From: SHZL01 sp963708905
GTDB lineage: Bacteria; Pseudomonadota; Gammaproteobacteria; Xanthomonadales; SZUA-36
Assembly (NCBI GenBank): GCA_963708905.1
Contig: CAVPUV010000060.1
Location: forward strand, 1 to 64,000
Length of the DNA stretch: 64,000 nt
Reading direction: 5' to 3'
Every line of letters begins with the position of its first letter. The first letter of the stretch is position 1. A model generated the notes under the pieces. It was given only the letters and a program-made list of their open reading frames with translations. It had not been told where the DNA came from and did not search any database. The translations under genes and the position numbers were made by a program. This document shows positions 25,261-34,402 of the stretch, piece by piece.

Positions 25261-26969
25261 CTGCTCTCGAAGACCTCGCCGGCACTACCGCCTTCCGACG
25301 CGGCGAGGAGTATTTTTCCGCCGGTGCGGTCGGGCGCATGCGCGTGACCGACGACAAGGTCGCCGCCCGGGTCGAAGGCAGCGAAATCTACCGGGTCGAA
25401 CTGCGGAACGTCGATGGCGAGCTGGCTTACGACTGCACCTGTCCGCGTGCCGCCGATGGCTATTTCTGCAAGCATTGCGTCGCCGTCGGGCTGGCGTGGT
25501 TGGCAGAGCAGTCCTCGGAAAGCAAACCCAAGGCCAGAGCGGGAAAAACCAGGCAGCATGATCCCTGGCGAGCAATCAAGGACCATCTGACCACACAGCC
25601 GCCGGAAACCCTGGTCGAACTGTTACTCGATGTCGCCCAGCGCGACGATCGGCTGTACCAGTCGTTGTTGCTCCAGGCCGAACGCTTCGGCGGTGGCGGC
25701 AATGCGTTCAAGGCATTCCGGCGGGCCATTGACGACGCGACCCGTGTCCACGGTTTTATCGACTGGCGAGATGTTGGCGCCTTCGCCGGGAATATCGAGC
25801 AGGTGGTGGGTTCGCTGGCGGAACTGCTCAGACCTGACTCGGCCGCCATGCTGGTGGAACTGGCCGAGTACGCCATCGAACGGGTTGAGAACTCGCTGGA
25901 GCAGGTTGATGATTCGAACGGTGAGACCGGTGATATTGTCTATCGCCTGGGTGAATTACATCTCAAAGCCTGCGCGCTGGCGCGACCGGAACCGGCGGGA
26001 CTGGCCGAACGCCTGTTCCGCCTGGAGACAACGCTGCCGTTCGGCCTGTGCAGCTTTGATGCAAGCACCTACCGCAAGGCCCTCGGCAAGGCGGGTCTGC
26101 GCCGGTATCGAGAACTGGCGGAAGCGGAGTGGAGCAAGATCAAGCCACGGGGCGACAAGGACAATTATGACGCCCAGCGGGCAGCAATCACCCGCATCAT
26201 GGAGAAATTGGCCGAGGCCAGCGGCGATACCGAGGAACTGGTGGCGATCAAGTCGCGGGATCTTTCGTCCGGCTATCGCTATCTCGACATCGCTGAAATC
26301 TGGGCCAAAGTCAGGCAGCCGGATAAAGCGCTGGAGTGGGCGGAACGTGGCCTGAAGGCGTTTCCCCAGCGTGCCGACAACCGCCTGCGCGATTTCCTGG
26401 CGGCGGCCTACCTCAAGCGCCGGCGCAACGACGAGGCGCTGCAACTCACCTGGATTCAATTCGAGGAACGGCCGGCTCTCGAATACTACAAGAAATTGCA
26501 TGCGGTCGCCGGCAAGCTGGGTCTCTGGCCGGCACAGCGCGAGCGGGCATTGACCAAGGTCGCCGAGGCCATCGCTTGCGAGGCGGCGACGACCAGCCGC
26601 TGGAAGCCGCAGCCGTCGGTACCGGACTATTCGCTGCGGGTCGAAATCGCGCTGTGGGAGAAAGACCTTGAAGCGGCTTGGTTTGCAGCCGGTCAAGGCA
26701 TCTGCGACCGCAATCTGCTGATCACGCTGGCCGGCAAACTGGAACCCTTTCGCCCGAACGACACGATCAGCCTCTATCAGCGCGTGATTCCTGCCATCGT
26801 CGAGGAGACCAACAATGCCGCCTACGCGGAAGCGACCAGGCTGATCCGCAAGGTGGGTGGACTGATGAAAGCGCAGCATCAGTCGCGCCAATTTGATGAC
26901 TACCTGGCCGAGTTGCGCGCCCGGTTCAAGCCGAAACGGAATTTCATCAAGCTGTTGGCTGGCTGCTGA
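25248..26969 (+). CDS. SWIM zinc-finger protein (copy 1)
   Basis: A 573-residue protein from ATG 25248 (MIALAALEDLAG). The N-terminal GEEYFSAGAVGRM segment is followed by the SWIM motif YDCTCPRAADGYFCKHCVAV (CxCx9CxH, about residues 62-77). The remainder is helical, with TPR-like pieces such as RQPDKALEWAERGLKAFP. This matches the large SWIM-domain proteins of unknown function in proteobacteria. An upstream frame extends to 25140 but only through the antitoxin remnant. An almost identical but broken copy is at 50901. Confidence 0.85.
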   Translation: MIALAALEDLAGTTAFRRGEEYFSAGAVGRMRVTDDKVAARVEGSEIYRVELRNVDGELAYDCTCPRAADGYFCKHCVAVGLAWLAEQSSESKPKARAGKTRQHDPWRAIKDHLTTQPPETLVELLLDVAQRDDRLYQSLLLQAERFGGGGNAFKAFRRAIDDATRVHGFIDWRDVGAFAGNIEQVVGSLAELLRPDSAAMLVELAEYAIERVENSLEQVDDSNGETGDIVYRLGELHLKACALARPEPAGLAERLFRLETTLPFGLCSFDASTYRKALGKAGLRRYRELAEAEWSKIKPRGDKDNYDAQRAAITRIMEKLAEASGDTEELVAIKSRDLSSGYRYLDIAEIWAKVRQPDKALEWAERGLKAFPQRADNRLRDFLAAAYLKRRRNDEALQLTWIQFEERPALEYYKKLHAVAGKLGLWPAQRERALTKVAEAIACEAATTSRWKPQPSVPDYSLRVEIALWEKDLEAAWFAAGQGICDRNLLITLAGKLEPFRPNDTISLYQRVIPAIVEETNNAAYAEATRLIRKVGGLMKAQHQSRQFDDYLAELRARFKPKRNFIKLLAGC

Positions 26970-26973
26970 GCTT
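25259..26973 (+). repeat. Direct repeat S, copy 1 (SWIM gene)
   Basis: A 1715-bp block whose counterpart is 50924-52639 (1716 bp, one base longer because of a frameshift insertion). Identity is very high over the first kilobase and visibly lower in the last 300 bp, a mosaic that suggests partial gene conversion. Confidence 0.92.
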
Positions 26974-26974
26974 A

Positions 26975-27427
26975 TCAGTGCGCATGGCTATGATGGATAT
27001 CCGGAAAGTGCGGGTGTTTATGGGTTATCGCCATATGCTGGTGAAGATGCTCAACCAGAGCTACTGCTGCGCCGATGAAAGGCGCGGTTGCAAAGTAAAC
27101 GCCGGTTCGGGCCGCGCCCAGGCCGCGCAGCGCCAACACGAACATCACCAGGCTTACTCCGTAGCCGAGCAGCCCTACCAGCATGGTTGTCAGTAGAATC
27201 ATGGCGCCGGGCATGCTGAAGCCCAACGTGATAGCCAGCAAACAATTGACAGCTCCCGCAATCAGTCCTTTGCTGCCAGCGATAAACAGCGCATCGGATG
27301 CTGCAACCTGGCGCGTCAGGTTGTTGTCAATGGCCCAGCACAGGCAGGCGGCCGCGATAGCCAGCGGGCCGGGCCAGTTCGCCGTGCTGGCTTCTCCAGA
27401 CGGCCAGGAGAGAACCACGCCACCGGC
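26975..27427 (-). pseudogene. EamA/DMT-family transporter remnant
   Basis: The frame reads GPLAIAAACLCWAIDNNLTRQVAASD, FIAGSKGLIAGAVN and ALRGLGAARTGVYFATAPFIGAAVA, the C-terminal half of a ten-helix drug/metabolite transporter, ending in a histidine-rich tail (HLHQHMAITHKHPHFPDIHHSHAH split around the helix). The N-terminal half is replaced by repeat T copy 2 at 27428. The expected last helices between VAL and the His-rich tail also appear deleted. It cannot make a complete transporter. Confidence 0.75.
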
Positions 27428-27441
27428 TGAGACCGGTGGCG
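27418..27441. other. Perfect 9-bp hairpin at a recombination junction
   Basis: Arms CGCCACCGG (27418-27426) and CCGGTGGCG (27433-27441) enclose a 6-base loop. The border between the transporter remnant and repeat T copy 2 falls in this loop (27428). At copy 1 the left arm is absent, so the hairpin is created by the junction. Confidence 0.7.
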
Positions 27442-27746
27442 AGCTGTTCCCCGGCACGGTCAATGAAGTTTCCGCCCGGGTCTATCACGACGTATTTGCC
27501 AGTTATACCTTGAGTACGGGTGCCGCAATCAGCGCGGGAGTCGACAACATCAGCGATGAAACGCCGCCGTTTTTCGCCAACGCCGACGAAGCCAACACCG
27601 ACGTTTCCACCTACCGCCTGCTGGGCACGTCTTTCTGGTTACGCCTCAATCTGTGGTTATGAATTTCCCTCCAATCGAAATCGCAGCGCCTGCAGACCCT
27701 TGAGGATTTTGGCGTTGGGTTTAATCGCGACTTTGGCGTTTTCCCA
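27428..27746 (+). repeat. Direct repeat T, copy 2
   Basis: The same 319 bp as 10225-10543, without gaps and with about ten substitutions. It carries the last 78 codons of the TonB receptor (ending LGTSFWLRLNLWL) and, on the other strand, the last 30 codons of the SWIM/HTH gene. Neither gene continues past its edges, so both are orphan tails. Confidence 0.92.
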
Positions 27747-27837
27747 AGTGAATATGATTACTGGTCGCGATGTAGTTCAATACTGACAGGCCATTTCGCC
27801 CGGATTGCAGCCTTCGTGCATGCCATATCGAAGAAGG

Positions 27838-28677
27838 CTAATCGCAATCCGCCGGGATTGGATTCGGCGGTTCGTCTGGTGAATCCGGCGCGTCGACATC
27901 AACGGCGATCAAATTGACCGTCACCGTTTTGCCCTTGAGCTCTTCAATCCAGGCCAGTACACCGGTGTCGCCGTCGCTGCAATAGAACTTGTGCTCAATG
28001 TGACCAGTTTCCAGCGGGCTCCACTCTTTGGTCTTGAGACAAACCAGGTCATCCTCCGCATCGATAAAAGTGGTTACCTTGCCCCAATCCTCCGCCTCAC
28101 CTTCGTAGAATTCCTGGCGATAGAAGTCACCTTTCTGCGGATCCGCCAGCATGACGATGCCGGCCTCTGCGTCATCACAACCGGCAATGAATGAGCCGGC
28201 GTCGCTCCCATCGCTGAATGTGTCTTCGCCCATGTACCAGATGTTGCCGTCGTCATCCTGGGCAAACCAGTCGTAAGTGGTTTCTTCAGGAGTTCCAACG
28301 GCTACGGCGGCAAAATCGCTGGCGTCGGGAGGGTTATCCTCGTCGTATGCACAATCTGGTTCCAGCCATGCGCGATCGAGAATGATGCGGGCATCGGTGC
28401 CGGCATAATCACCGCCAAAATTATCGGTCGTGGCATTCAGTACTTCGACCAGGTTCCATTCACACTCGCCGTCGGACTCGGTGAAATAGAGGAAATTCGA
28501 GCCGGCTGGCAAGGTCCACCAGGGATTAGTGATGTTATCGGAGTCGCTGAAGTCAGAGGCAAGAAAGCGTTCGAGGCTGGTATCCACGAGGCCACCGGCC
28601 TGTAACGAACCCATGGTCGCAAGGAGCAGAGTGGCTGTTGCGAAGGCGCGGCAGCGAATTTTCCAACATGTGTTCAT
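27838..28677 (-). CDS. Secreted hypothetical protein
   Basis: A 279-residue acidic protein with a clear signal peptide (MNTCWKIRCRAFATATLLLA then TMGSLQAGG). I chose ATG 28677 because GAGGAGA lies eight bases before it. The mature part contains NPWWTLPAGSNFLYF, ETTYDWFAQDDDGNIWYMGE and KGDFYRQEFYEGEAEDWG. This layout is seen in uncharacterised exported proteins from proteobacteria; I know no function. Four or more cysteines could form disulfides. It is a lone minus-strand gene between repeat T and the tandem repeat region. Confidence 0.8.
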   Translation of the reverse strand: MNTCWKIRCRAFATATLLLATMGSLQAGGLVDTSLERFLASDFSDSDNITNPWWTLPAGSNFLYFTESDGECEWNLVEVLNATTDNFGGDYAGTDARIILDRAWLEPDCAYDEDNPPDASDFAAVAVGTPEETTYDWFAQDDDGNIWYMGEDTFSDGSDAGSFIAGCDDAEAGIVMLADPQKGDFYRQEFYEGEAEDWGKVTTFIDAEDDLVCLKTKEWSPLETGHIEHKFYCSDGDTGVLAWIEELKGKTVTVNLIAVDVDAPDSPDEPPNPIPADCD

Positions 28678-29498
28678 ATCATGGTCTCCTCTATTCATAA
28701 TCTCAAACCATGCTCGGTGAGCGCGGCTCATGAATTCAGGCAGCTGGCGGTGCCCGCTTGCAAGGTAGACCGTGCGTGTCCGGTTCTTGTCATTCCGGGT
28801 CCAGGGATTCCCGACCAGCATCCGCCGTGGGAACCCCGTACACCCTCGAATCATGGAATACGCTGAGTGAAAATTGAGTTAAAGCCATGTTAAGAAGGCG
28901 AAGGCTACCGCCGCTTCGGGTCGGGAGTGCCACTCTTTGGCAGGAGCGCGCGCCTCGTCCCGGCGGGCGGGTTCACCGCCGATCTTTATCCTTGCCTTTG
29001 TTTTCGTTGTTCTTGTTGCTTTTGTTGCTCTTGCTGCCGTTGTTATTGCTGTTTTTATTGTTCGAATTGTTGGTTGCACCGGCACGTCCCTGTGCATTGG
29101 CCGCTCTCGGACTCCTGTCCTACGCGGCACCGGCACGTCCCTGTGCATTGGCCGCTCTCGGACTTCCTGTCCTACGCGGCACCGGCACGTCCCTGTGCAT
29201 TGCCAAACAAATGCACAAGGACGATCAGGGCTGTTTCCAGCAACCGAACCAACCGGAATTCCAGAGGTTCAGGAGCCTCCAGAACTCAAATTCCAAGTCA
29301 GTCAGCAACTGTCTATACTGGCCTGGATTCGGAAAAAGGTGGTTTATACTTCTTATACGCATCCGAATACCCCGCCCCGAAATAAGGGCCAAACCACAAT
29401 GCCCAGAAGCGTCTTGTTCATACATGCCTCCTTTGGGTTGATTGTCGAGGTCACCAATTGCACTTCTATAACCGAAGCCGGCGGTTTTCTGAGATCCT
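28678..29498. other. 820-bp region with no confident gene, holding repeats
   Basis: Short frames occur on both strands but none has a credible start with a family match. On the minus strand a frame ending at 28973 encodes an Asn/Lys-rich tail (NAQGRAGATNNSNNKNSN, then KSNKSNKNNENKGKDKDRR), interrupted by TAG codons in each upstream repeat unit, so it may be the end of a decayed gene. The right half carries repeat R copy 1. Confidence 0.6.
29076..29349 (+). repeat. Tandem 51-bp units and interspersed repeat R, copy 1
   Basis: Two full units of 51 and 52 bp start at 29076 and 29127 with GCACCGGCACGTCCCTGTGC; a third starts at 29179 and diverges after about 25 bp. The following sequence runs to GGTGGTTTATAC (29349). 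The part from 29133 onward recurs at 48696-48909. Near 29265-29285 lies a hairpin with arms GTTC.GGAG and CTCC.GAAC around a single base. No transposase or known repeat family is recognised. Confidence 0.85.
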
Positions 29499-30695
29499 CT
29501 AACGAGGATGGTGAATATCTTTCACCGGCAACTTCGGTTGCAGGTTTTCAGGCGCCCCGGTTGCCAATAATATCTTTGTCGCCACCAGTTGTTGAAATTG
29601 TAACGTGGACTGTTCCTGCATTGGAGCAAACGCCCCACCCGTAAATGCTTCGGATGTGCGACCCTTCTGAGCCCGTTCGCAGATGCCGATATCTTCATTG
29701 TTCACCTGGCACAACATATCCATGAGCTTTTGTCTGTCAAAATGCAAGTTCGGATCCGTCGCTTCTTCCCCGATCAAAAACATTTCAATACGTTCGCTTG
29801 TCAGTGCAGGAGATACCGGCGTTATGATATTTGCAAACAAGAAATCTGACATGCAGATCAGAATCAGGTTGGACGGTAAATACATGGATTCACCGGTGCC
29901 GTACTCATCGGGTTTCAGGGCCGGAAAGGCCTTGAACTTGCCAGCGTAGGCATCTGTCGGGCGGTGCGCTTTTACGCCCTGGCCAATAAAGTGATCTGCG
30001 CCAAGTATCTGGTAATGCGCCCCCATTGGATTGAACGCGTTCATGGACTTGTGAACCCAGGGCAGATGATAGCTTTCCACAAAATTTTCCACGACCAGCT
30101 TCCAGTTCGCCGGGAATTCCGGCTTTTGCCCGAGACCCGTTACATGTCGAAGCAAAGATACATCGATCCGATGCCAACGATCTGTCAGCGGCTGGATGTA
30201 ATCCTTGAAACCAATGGCATCACCGGAAAGGTTAACGAATACCAGACCCGCCCAGATGTGTGAGCGGACTTCCTTTAGCCCGAGTTTTGTTTTATCGATT
30301 TCTTTGCATTCGTGCACATTTTCCCCGCCAACATGCGGAGTTTGTTTTAATTCGCCATCCAATCCGTAGGCCCAGGCGTGATAGGGGCAAACAATGTTTG
30401 CGCATCTTCTCGCCTGATCGACCAATTGCGCTCCGCGATGACTGCAAACATTGTGGTAGACACGGATTCTTGATTCCCTGTCTCGCACCATCAACAGCGG
30501 CTGGTCAAAGAAAACCAGGGGACAGACATCGCCTTTTTTCGGCACATCACTTTCGAGACCGATACACATCCACGAATTGCGAAAGAAGTGCTGTTTTTCA
30601 ATATCGAATACTTCCGCACTGGTAAAAAACCAGCCCGGTAATCCTTTGGATTCATACAGGGTTCTGTGTAGATGATGCTGAATGGTTTCATTCAT
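29499..30695 (-). CDS. Rieske non-heme iron oxygenase, alpha subunit (quaternary-amine type)
   Basis: A 398-residue ring-hydroxylating-type oxygenase. The Rieske [2Fe-2S] ligands are in CSHRGAQ and CPYHAW (C84, H86, C103, H106), and the mononuclear iron site is in NWKLVVENFVESYHLPWVH (about 195-213). The layout fits the CntA/GbcA/choline monooxygenase branch that oxidises trimethylated amines such as carnitine or glycine betaine. Neighbouring demethylation genes support N-demethylation as its role. No FAD/ferredoxin reductase partner gene is nearby, so electrons must come from elsewhere. The exact substrate is not set by the sequence. Confidence 0.88.
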   Translation of the reverse strand: MNETIQHHLHRTLYESKGLPGWFFTSAEVFDIEKQHFFRNSWMCIGLESDVPKKGDVCPLVFFDQPLLMVRDRESRIRVYHNVCSHRGAQLVDQARRCANIVCPYHAWAYGLDGELKQTPHVGGENVHECKEIDKTKLGLKEVRSHIWAGLVFVNLSGDAIGFKDYIQPLTDRWHRIDVSLLRHVTGLGQKPEFPANWKLVVENFVESYHLPWVHKSMNAFNPMGAHYQILGADHFIGQGVKAHRPTDAYAGKFKAFPALKPDEYGTGESMYLPSNLILICMSDFLFANIITPVSPALTSERIEMFLIGEEATDPNLHFDRQKLMDMLCQVNNEDIGICERAQKGRTSEAFTGGAFAPMQEQSTLQFQQLVATKILLATGAPENLQPKLPVKDIHHPR

Positions 30696-30790
30696 CGCTG
30701 GGACCTTCTTTTTTCCGGATGAAAAGCCGGATCATGCAGGTGAAGCAGCCGGCCTGCTTTCGCCAACCTGGATATCCGGCTGAAGGCCGC

Positions 30791-31876
30791 TCAGCGAGGA
30801 CTTGCAGGGCCGGTGAAGGGAGATCGCCGATATTCCTTGGGTAACAGGCCTGAGTGCTGCTTGAAAGCGACGGTAAAACTGTTCTGGTACGTGTAGCCGA
30901 GCATTTCAGATACGACTGCAATCGGTAAATCGCGGTTTTTGAGAAGTTCACTGGCATAATCCATCCGCAATCCGTTGGCATATTCGTGGATTGTTTTGCC
31001 AAACAATGCCCGAAAACCACTTTTCAATTTGGTTGTGCACATCCCAATACTGCGAGCCACTTCATCAATCGTGGGCGGTGGCGTATGGCGTTCCAGCAAA
31101 ATGTGTTGTGCCCTCTGCAAACATTCGATATCGCGGTCCGAAAGGCTGAGGTTGGACCCGGAGTCGCGCTGGTGGGATTTGAGCGTGGACATGACTTCGC
31201 ACAGCATTTCAATCACCATGGCTTCGCTGAATGCGAGCCTGAGCGCGCCATCGTAGGGTGAACGAACGATATTGCTGACCTTGTGCTCCAGTTTTGGGTA
31301 GATTGGCATCCGCAGAAAGCCAATATCGTCGCAGTTGACGATGTTGGACAGCAATGACTCCGAGTAACGGCCAAAATAGCGTTCAAGGGCTGAGGGGCGG
31401 CAATACACGGTCAAGGTCGTGTCGCGAACTCCTCCATCTATGTGTTCCGTGATGTCGCATCCGGATGCCTGCCGCCAGATCAAAAGACTTGGTCCCCGCA
31501 CCTCCAGTACCTGCCCTGTTGCGCGGGTGATGCTGAGCTTGCCGGTGAAGCGAAAGTGAAACTCGATAAAGCCCTCGCCAGGCGCCTCCACGGGTACCTT
31601 GTCACGGTAGGTCATATCACTGATGACCACAAAGAGATCGCTGGCCAAGCGGAGAAACTCCCAATATCCCTGACCTTCGCGTACGCAGATGTTGAACCGG
31701 GCCACGGCGAGTTTGAATGCCTGCCGCTCTAGCGTAATGATTTGGCTGGCGTTGGCGGAAGTGTCGATAACATCAATGGCATCCTGAAGTCGCGACATCC
31801 CCCCCACCAGACGGGCACGCGCGATGGCCGGCCGGTTACCGGTCCCATTGTTGAAAACTGACGTTCCGACCTGCAT
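30791..31876 (-). CDS. AraC-family transcriptional regulator
   Basis: A 361-residue regulator. The N-terminal 230 residues form an effector domain like PchR-type AraC proteins (HFRFTGKLSITRATGQVLEVRGPSLLIW split across strands). The C-terminal part has two HTH motifs: PTIDEVARSIGMCTTKLKSGFRALFG and IAVVSEMLGYTYQNSFTVAFKQHSG, followed by PKEYRR. It sits between the TonB receptor and the Rieske gene, both on the same strand, and probably controls them and perhaps the divergent catabolic operon at 36037. Confidence 0.92.
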   Translation of the reverse strand: MQVGTSVFNNGTGNRPAIARARLVGGMSRLQDAIDVIDTSANASQIITLERQAFKLAVARFNICVREGQGYWEFLRLASDLFVVISDMTYRDKVPVEAPGEGFIEFHFRFTGKLSITRATGQVLEVRGPSLLIWRQASGCDITEHIDGGVRDTTLTVYCRPSALERYFGRYSESLLSNIVNCDDIGFLRMPIYPKLEHKVSNIVRSPYDGALRLAFSEAMVIEMLCEVMSTLKSHQRDSGSNLSLSDRDIECLQRAQHILLERHTPPPTIDEVARSIGMCTTKLKSGFRALFGKTIHEYANGLRMDYASELLKNRDLPIAVVSEMLGYTYQNSFTVAFKQHSGLLPKEYRRSPFTGPASPR

Positions 31877-31938
31877 CCGCCGATACTATATCCTTCCAGT
31901 GAAGTAATTAAAACTTCCCCAACAGTGCATTATCCTCT

Positions 31939-34170
31939 TCAATAGTGCGTTCGCAGCGTCAAACCTACGGTGCGCGGACGCTCGATGACCAAATTGGTGA
32001 TACCCAGTTCGTTTTCGCCGTTCACTATGGCCCGTTTATCCCAAATATTTTTCACAAATAGCGCCACTTCCCATTTATCTGCCTCAAGGCCGACATGGAC
32101 ATTGCCAACTTCATAGGACGGCATGGCAACACCCAATGTCTGATTAAACTGTGTATTGCGATCACCGACGTGCTGTAAGTCGAAGCGGAAGTATCCAACC
32201 AGCGTTCCCGTTACGGAATGCACATACTCCAGTGAAGCACTCATCGCGAACTTGGCTGTGTAGGGCACGCGGTCGCCATCGACGGCGTACAGATTTTCCA
32301 CGTCTTTCGCCAGGGTTGCATCCGTATAGGTGCCATTCAGTGTCAGGGTCAAGCCGTGCACGGGCATGGCGACCACCTCGAGCTCGATACCTTTGCTATG
32401 GACCTGGCCGACGTTTTCAGTGAAGTAAAATCCGCAGTTCGGCAGATTCTTCAGCGTTTGCACGTCCTTCCAGTCGATGAAAAAAGCTGCGGCGTTGAAT
32501 GTCATCCGCTGGTCCAGCCACTTTGTCTTCGCCCCGATTTCGTAACTCCACAAACTATCCGTGGCAAAGGTTGCAGGGGCTTCGCTGAGGCCTACGTCAT
32601 TGAGATCGCCTGAACAAAGGTCGATTGGCACAGGGTCGTTGATACCCCCCAGCCGATAACCTTTGGCCACGTTGCCATAAATCATCCAGTCGTCCCCGCC
32701 GTGATAGGCAAGGTTCAATTTGGGTGAAAACTTGCTGGCTGATGTGCTGTCGACAAGCGTGTATTCCCCGCCCTGAAAAAGACCGGCATACCAAAGATCG
32801 AAAGATTGTTTCCAGTCGAACCAGCGCATGCCCAAAGTAAGGTCGAGCGCATCGGTGATTTTGTATGTGGCTTCGCCAAAAAGCGCGTATTGCTTCTGGT
32901 TGTTGTTCACGTCACCGGCAAACAACACATCCGTTGGCGCGCCAAAGACGCCATGAGGAATGCCAAACATGTCCTCGAATCCCGGAACGGTAAAGTCCTG
33001 CAGATAATCTGATTTCTGGTTGGCGTAAAACGCGCCCAGAATCCAGGTCAACCGGGCGTCGCCAGGGGAAGTGAGCCGGAACTCCTGAACAAAATCCTGG
33101 TTATCCCAGAGGACGCGGTTGGGTTGTTCGATCTGGATGCCGAAGAAAAGCTCGATCAAATCCTGCACCGAACTCGAGTCGTTCAATTTGCGATCGAAAT
33201 AGGACGAGGATGAATAGAAATTGGCCCATCCGAGGTTGTATTCCACGGTCAGGTTCGAAATCTTCATTTTGTCCAGGAAAGGCAGCGCACCGTAGAAACT
33301 CTGTTGCGGATTTTCCAGGCCCGGGAGATTGATGACACCACGGCCATCGTCAAACTTCATATTCTGGTAAATGAAGTTCGCGGTTATGGAAAGATTCTCA
33401 GTAGGGGCAAACAGGGCGGAGGCCCTCACGCCTTTGCGGCTGCTGCTGTTCCAGTCCTTCTTTCCCAGGTAGACGTTGTCGACATAACCATCATCCCAGT
33501 TCGATGTTGCCGTGATACGCAGAGCCATCTTGTCATTGACTACGGGAATGTTGACCAGCCCTTTGAGGTCATAAATATCGCCTCCGTGCCCAATCGAGGC
33601 GTAGGTGCCTTCCGCCTTGGCCTCCCAATCTGTCAAGTTGGCCCGGTTGGTGATAAAGCGGACACTGCCGCCCATGGCGCCTGCACCATAAAGCGTTCCC
33701 TGGGGACCACGCAGCACTTCCACCCGCTGAACATCGAACAGGTCGAGGTTGGGGTTGAAATTGGCGAACGATACGGGCATGTCGTCGTAATAGATGCCGG
33801 TGAGCGGCTTTTCCTGGGTCGTTTGAGCTGGAACAATCCCAACCCTTACGCCTCGAATGGAAACCTGCGGGGCACCGAAGCCCTGATCCACAATGGCTAC
33901 GCTGGGAACCATCCGGGCAAAATCCAGAAAATCCTTGGCTCCGGATTGCTCCAGCGTCTTCTCCGTTAGCGCCACAATACTCATTGGCACTGACTGCAAT
34001 GATTCGTCAAAACCGCGTTTTGAAGCCGTGACGACGATTTCCTCCAGTACTGAATCTTCCTCCTGAGCCGAGGTGGCTGCAGAGAACATGATCCCGCAGG
34101 CTACTGAAAAAAAGGCTATTTTTAATACTCTGGACTTTCGTCGAATGACTGTGCTTTTTGTTTTGCCCAT
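31939..34170 (-). CDS. TonB-dependent receptor of the amine island
   Basis: A 743-residue outer-membrane receptor. A signal peptide (KIAFFSVACGIMFSAATSAQ) is followed by the TonB box/plug start LEEIVVTASKRG, plug motifs DFLDFARMVPSVAI, VEVLRGPQGTLYGAGAMGG and a C-terminal beta-barrel closing in ERPRTVGLTLRTHY. It lies downstream of the sodium symporter gene and upstream of the AraC gene on the same strand, so the substrate is likely the compound degraded by the island rather than a siderophore; this is inference from context. Confidence 0.93.
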   Translation of the reverse strand: MGKTKSTVIRRKSRVLKIAFFSVACGIMFSAATSAQEEDSVLEEIVVTASKRGFDESLQSVPMSIVALTEKTLEQSGAKDFLDFARMVPSVAIVDQGFGAPQVSIRGVRVGIVPAQTTQEKPLTGIYYDDMPVSFANFNPNLDLFDVQRVEVLRGPQGTLYGAGAMGGSVRFITNRANLTDWEAKAEGTYASIGHGGDIYDLKGLVNIPVVNDKMALRITATSNWDDGYVDNVYLGKKDWNSSSRKGVRASALFAPTENLSITANFIYQNMKFDDGRGVINLPGLENPQQSFYGALPFLDKMKISNLTVEYNLGWANFYSSSSYFDRKLNDSSSVQDLIELFFGIQIEQPNRVLWDNQDFVQEFRLTSPGDARLTWILGAFYANQKSDYLQDFTVPGFEDMFGIPHGVFGAPTDVLFAGDVNNNQKQYALFGEATYKITDALDLTLGMRWFDWKQSFDLWYAGLFQGGEYTLVDSTSASKFSPKLNLAYHGGDDWMIYGNVAKGYRLGGINDPVPIDLCSGDLNDVGLSEAPATFATDSLWSYEIGAKTKWLDQRMTFNAAAFFIDWKDVQTLKNLPNCGFYFTENVGQVHSKGIELEVVAMPVHGLTLTLNGTYTDATLAKDVENLYAVDGDRVPYTAKFAMSASLEYVHSVTGTLVGYFRFDLQHVGDRNTQFNQTLGVAMPSYEVGNVHVGLEADKWEVALFVKNIWDKRAIVNGENELGITNLVIERPRTVGLTLRTHY

Positions 34171-34402
34171 TTCATGTTTCCTCCGATAAACAACTGCAAA
34201 AACCCATCAGGCACAAGGAGCCTTGTTACATTAAAACATGGAACTCTGTGGCCGGGACCTTGAAAAAAGACTTAAAAATTAGGCGATCGGACAGCTTGGA
34301 ACCCTGTCGATGCGGGCAGCCAGATGCGTTGTTCGGCGCTCGGATCCAGGGCGGATCGAGAAAGATCCGAAATCCCAACAGAAGGGCTTTCGTGATTTTC
34401 TA

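Noticed and set aside
29076..29205. CRISPR array
   Set aside because: The 51/52-bp units are contiguous with no spacers and there are no cas genes.
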